From assembly GCA_023132505.1 (NCBI GenBank), contig JAGLYE010000062.1:1-7937 (forward strand): DNA of 7,937 nt. The letters are read 5' to 3'. Both the position numbers and the translations under genes were made by a program. Of this stretch, positions 6,899 to 7,937 are shown piece after piece. Origin of the DNA: Bacteroidales bacterium. GTDB lineage: Bacteria; Bacteroidota; Bacteroidia; Bacteroidales; B18-G4. Under the pieces are notes generated by a model, which was given only the letters and a program-made list of their open reading frames with translations, had not been told where the DNA came from and made no database searches. Position 1 is the stretch's first letter; each line of letters starts with the position of its first letter.

Positions 6899-7937
6899 AT
6901 GAGAAATATCTTTATCCTTCTTGTGTTTGTAATCGTTTCCGTATACGCCAAAGCCCAGGAATCTACCGAATACCGCATCGCTTGTGTTGCCTTTTACAAC
7001 CTTGAAAATCTATTCGACACTATCAATGAGGAAGGAGTAACTGATGAAGAGTTCACTCCGGAGGGGAAGAACACCTGGACACCTGCACGCTATCTGGAAA
7101 AGCTGGACAATATGGCTATAGCCATATCAAAAATAGGCGTCGGGGAATATACCCCCGATGGAGCTGTTTTGCTGGGTGTGTGCGAGCTGGAAAATGCCAG
7201 TGTTATGGAAGACATAGCCAGAACCGATGCCTTGAAAGACCGCAATTATAAATTTGTCCATTATGATTCCCCCTATTACCGGGGTATGGATGTTGCCTTA
7301 TTTTATCAACCCAAATATTTCACGGTTCTGAGTTCAGCCAGCCATGAATTGAATATCCCTGAAATCGAAAACTTCAACACACGTGCTCAACTGGTAGTCA
7401 GTGGCATTCTTGATGGTGACACCGTTCATGTCATTGTAAACCACTGGCCTTCAAGAAGTGGTGGGGAAAAGAGATCAAGGCCATTCAGAATAGCAGCTGC
7501 TGACTTATCACGCTATATTGCAGACTCCCTGTTCAATATTTATCCCAATGCTAAGATCATCATCATGGGTGATTTGAATGACGATCCTACCAACAAGAGT
7601 GTTAAAAAACATTTGAAAACGAATAAAGATATCGAGCGCGTAAAAAAGAATGAATTTTATAATCCATATGAAAGCCTTCATGCCAAGGGTATCGGTTCAC
7701 TTGGTTACCGCGATTCATGGAACCTGTTTGACCAAATCCTGATTTCCCATGCCCTCACCGGGAAAGACTATTCCTCATACAAATTTTACCAGGCCAAGGT
7801 TTTCAATGAAAAGTTTCTCATCCAACAGGAAGGAAGGTTCAAAGGATACCCCTGGAGAACATACTCCTACGGAGCATATATTGGTGGATATAGTGATCAT
7901 TTTCCGGTATTAATATACCTGGTAAAGCAAATTAAGT
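6899..7937 (+). CDS. Exported EEP-family hydrolase, 3' end cut by window
   Basis: I translated this reading frame by hand: 346 codons are open from ATG 6899 to the window edge, with no stop. It encodes an endonuclease/exonuclease/phosphatase family protein, a metal-dependent phosphohydrolase fold shared by nucleases and some phosphatases. A signal peptide covers about residues 1-20 (M-R-N-I-F start, A-K-A-Q cleavage), so it acts in the periplasm or outside the cell. Motifs in order are F-Y-N34-L-E-N-L-F-D, C-E96-L-E98-N (metal glutamate), Y-R-G-M-D-V-A-L-F-Y (127-136), V-N-H182-W-P-S-R-S-G-G (catalytic His), M-G-D225-L-N227-D-D-P and S-D333-H334-F-P-V-L. All key residues are intact. The last motif lies 12 residues from the edge, so only a few residues, if any, are missing. 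It is divergent from the receptor operon across 150 bases. Nucleic acid is a plausible substrate, but a phosphatase or phospholipase role is not excluded. Confidence 0.9.
   Translation, partial: MRNIFILLVFVIVSVYAKAQESTEYRIACVAFYNLENLFDTINEEGVTDEEFTPEGKNTWTPARYLEKLDNMAIAISKIGVGEYTPDGAVLLGVCELENASVMEDIARTDALKDRNYKFVHYDSPYYRGMDVALFYQPKYFTVLSSASHELNIPEIENFNTRAQLVVSGILDGDTVHVIVNHWPSRSGGEKRSRPFRIAAADLSRYIADSLFNIYPNAKIIIMGDLNDDPTNKSVKKHLKTNKDIERVKKNEFYNPYESLHAKGIGSLGYRDSWNLFDQILISHALTGKDYSSYKFYQAKVFNEKFLIQQEGRFKGYPWRTYSYGAYIGGYSDHFPVLIYLVKQIK

Overview
This window looks like chromosomal DNA of a Bacteroidota (Bacteroidetes) bacterium, probably Bacteroidales/Marinilabiliales-like. The evidence is a TonB-dependent receptor paired with a DUF5689-type lipoprotein, a Bacteroidetes-style dihydroorotase (D-D-Q-V-H-F-R), two divergent promoters with the Bacteroidetes -7 element TAnnTTTG, and the lack of clear Shine-Dalgarno sequences. 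No rRNA, tRNA, CRISPR, transposase or phage gene was seen.

Layout, left to right. At 1-90 there is an intergenic tail with a CCGGACACC box joined to six tandem TTTGNAN heptamers. At 91-516 (minus) lies a small MORN_2/YwqK-like lipoprotein, one base after the dihydroorotase gene pyrC (518-1873, minus, GTG start). An intergenic stretch of about 280 bp (1874-2154) holds a perfect GATCCCGC hairpin and a possible small non-autonomous repeat element: inverted CCGGACACCA boxes around a GAATAA hexamer tract. Next, all on the minus strand, come a GT2 polyprenol-phosphate mannosyltransferase of the Dpm1 type (2155-2898), a DUF5689 plus choice-of-anchor-J lipoprotein (2899-4191) and an 840-residue TonB-dependent receptor (4226-6748). 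At 6749-6898 is a divergent promoter region. From 6899 to the window end (plus) runs an exported endonuclease/exonuclease/phosphatase (EEP) family hydrolase. It has no stop codon inside the window, but its last conserved motif is present, so it is nearly complete.

How the genes may work together. Receptor, lipoprotein and divergent EEP hydrolase form a plausible outer-membrane scavenging module. A surface lipoprotein with an OB-like DUF5689 domain could bind substrate, the exported EEP enzyme could cleave phosphodiester or phosphomonoester bonds, and the TonB-dependent receptor could import the product. Nucleic acid is the most attractive substrate guess, because OB-like and EEP domains occur together in single-chain secreted nucleases, but the sequence does not prove it. 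The receptor and lipoprotein genes run directly into the mannosyltransferase gene (TAA followed at once by ATG), so these three are probably co-transcribed. pyrC and the MORN lipoprotein form a second short unit, separated from the first by the repeat-bearing spacer.
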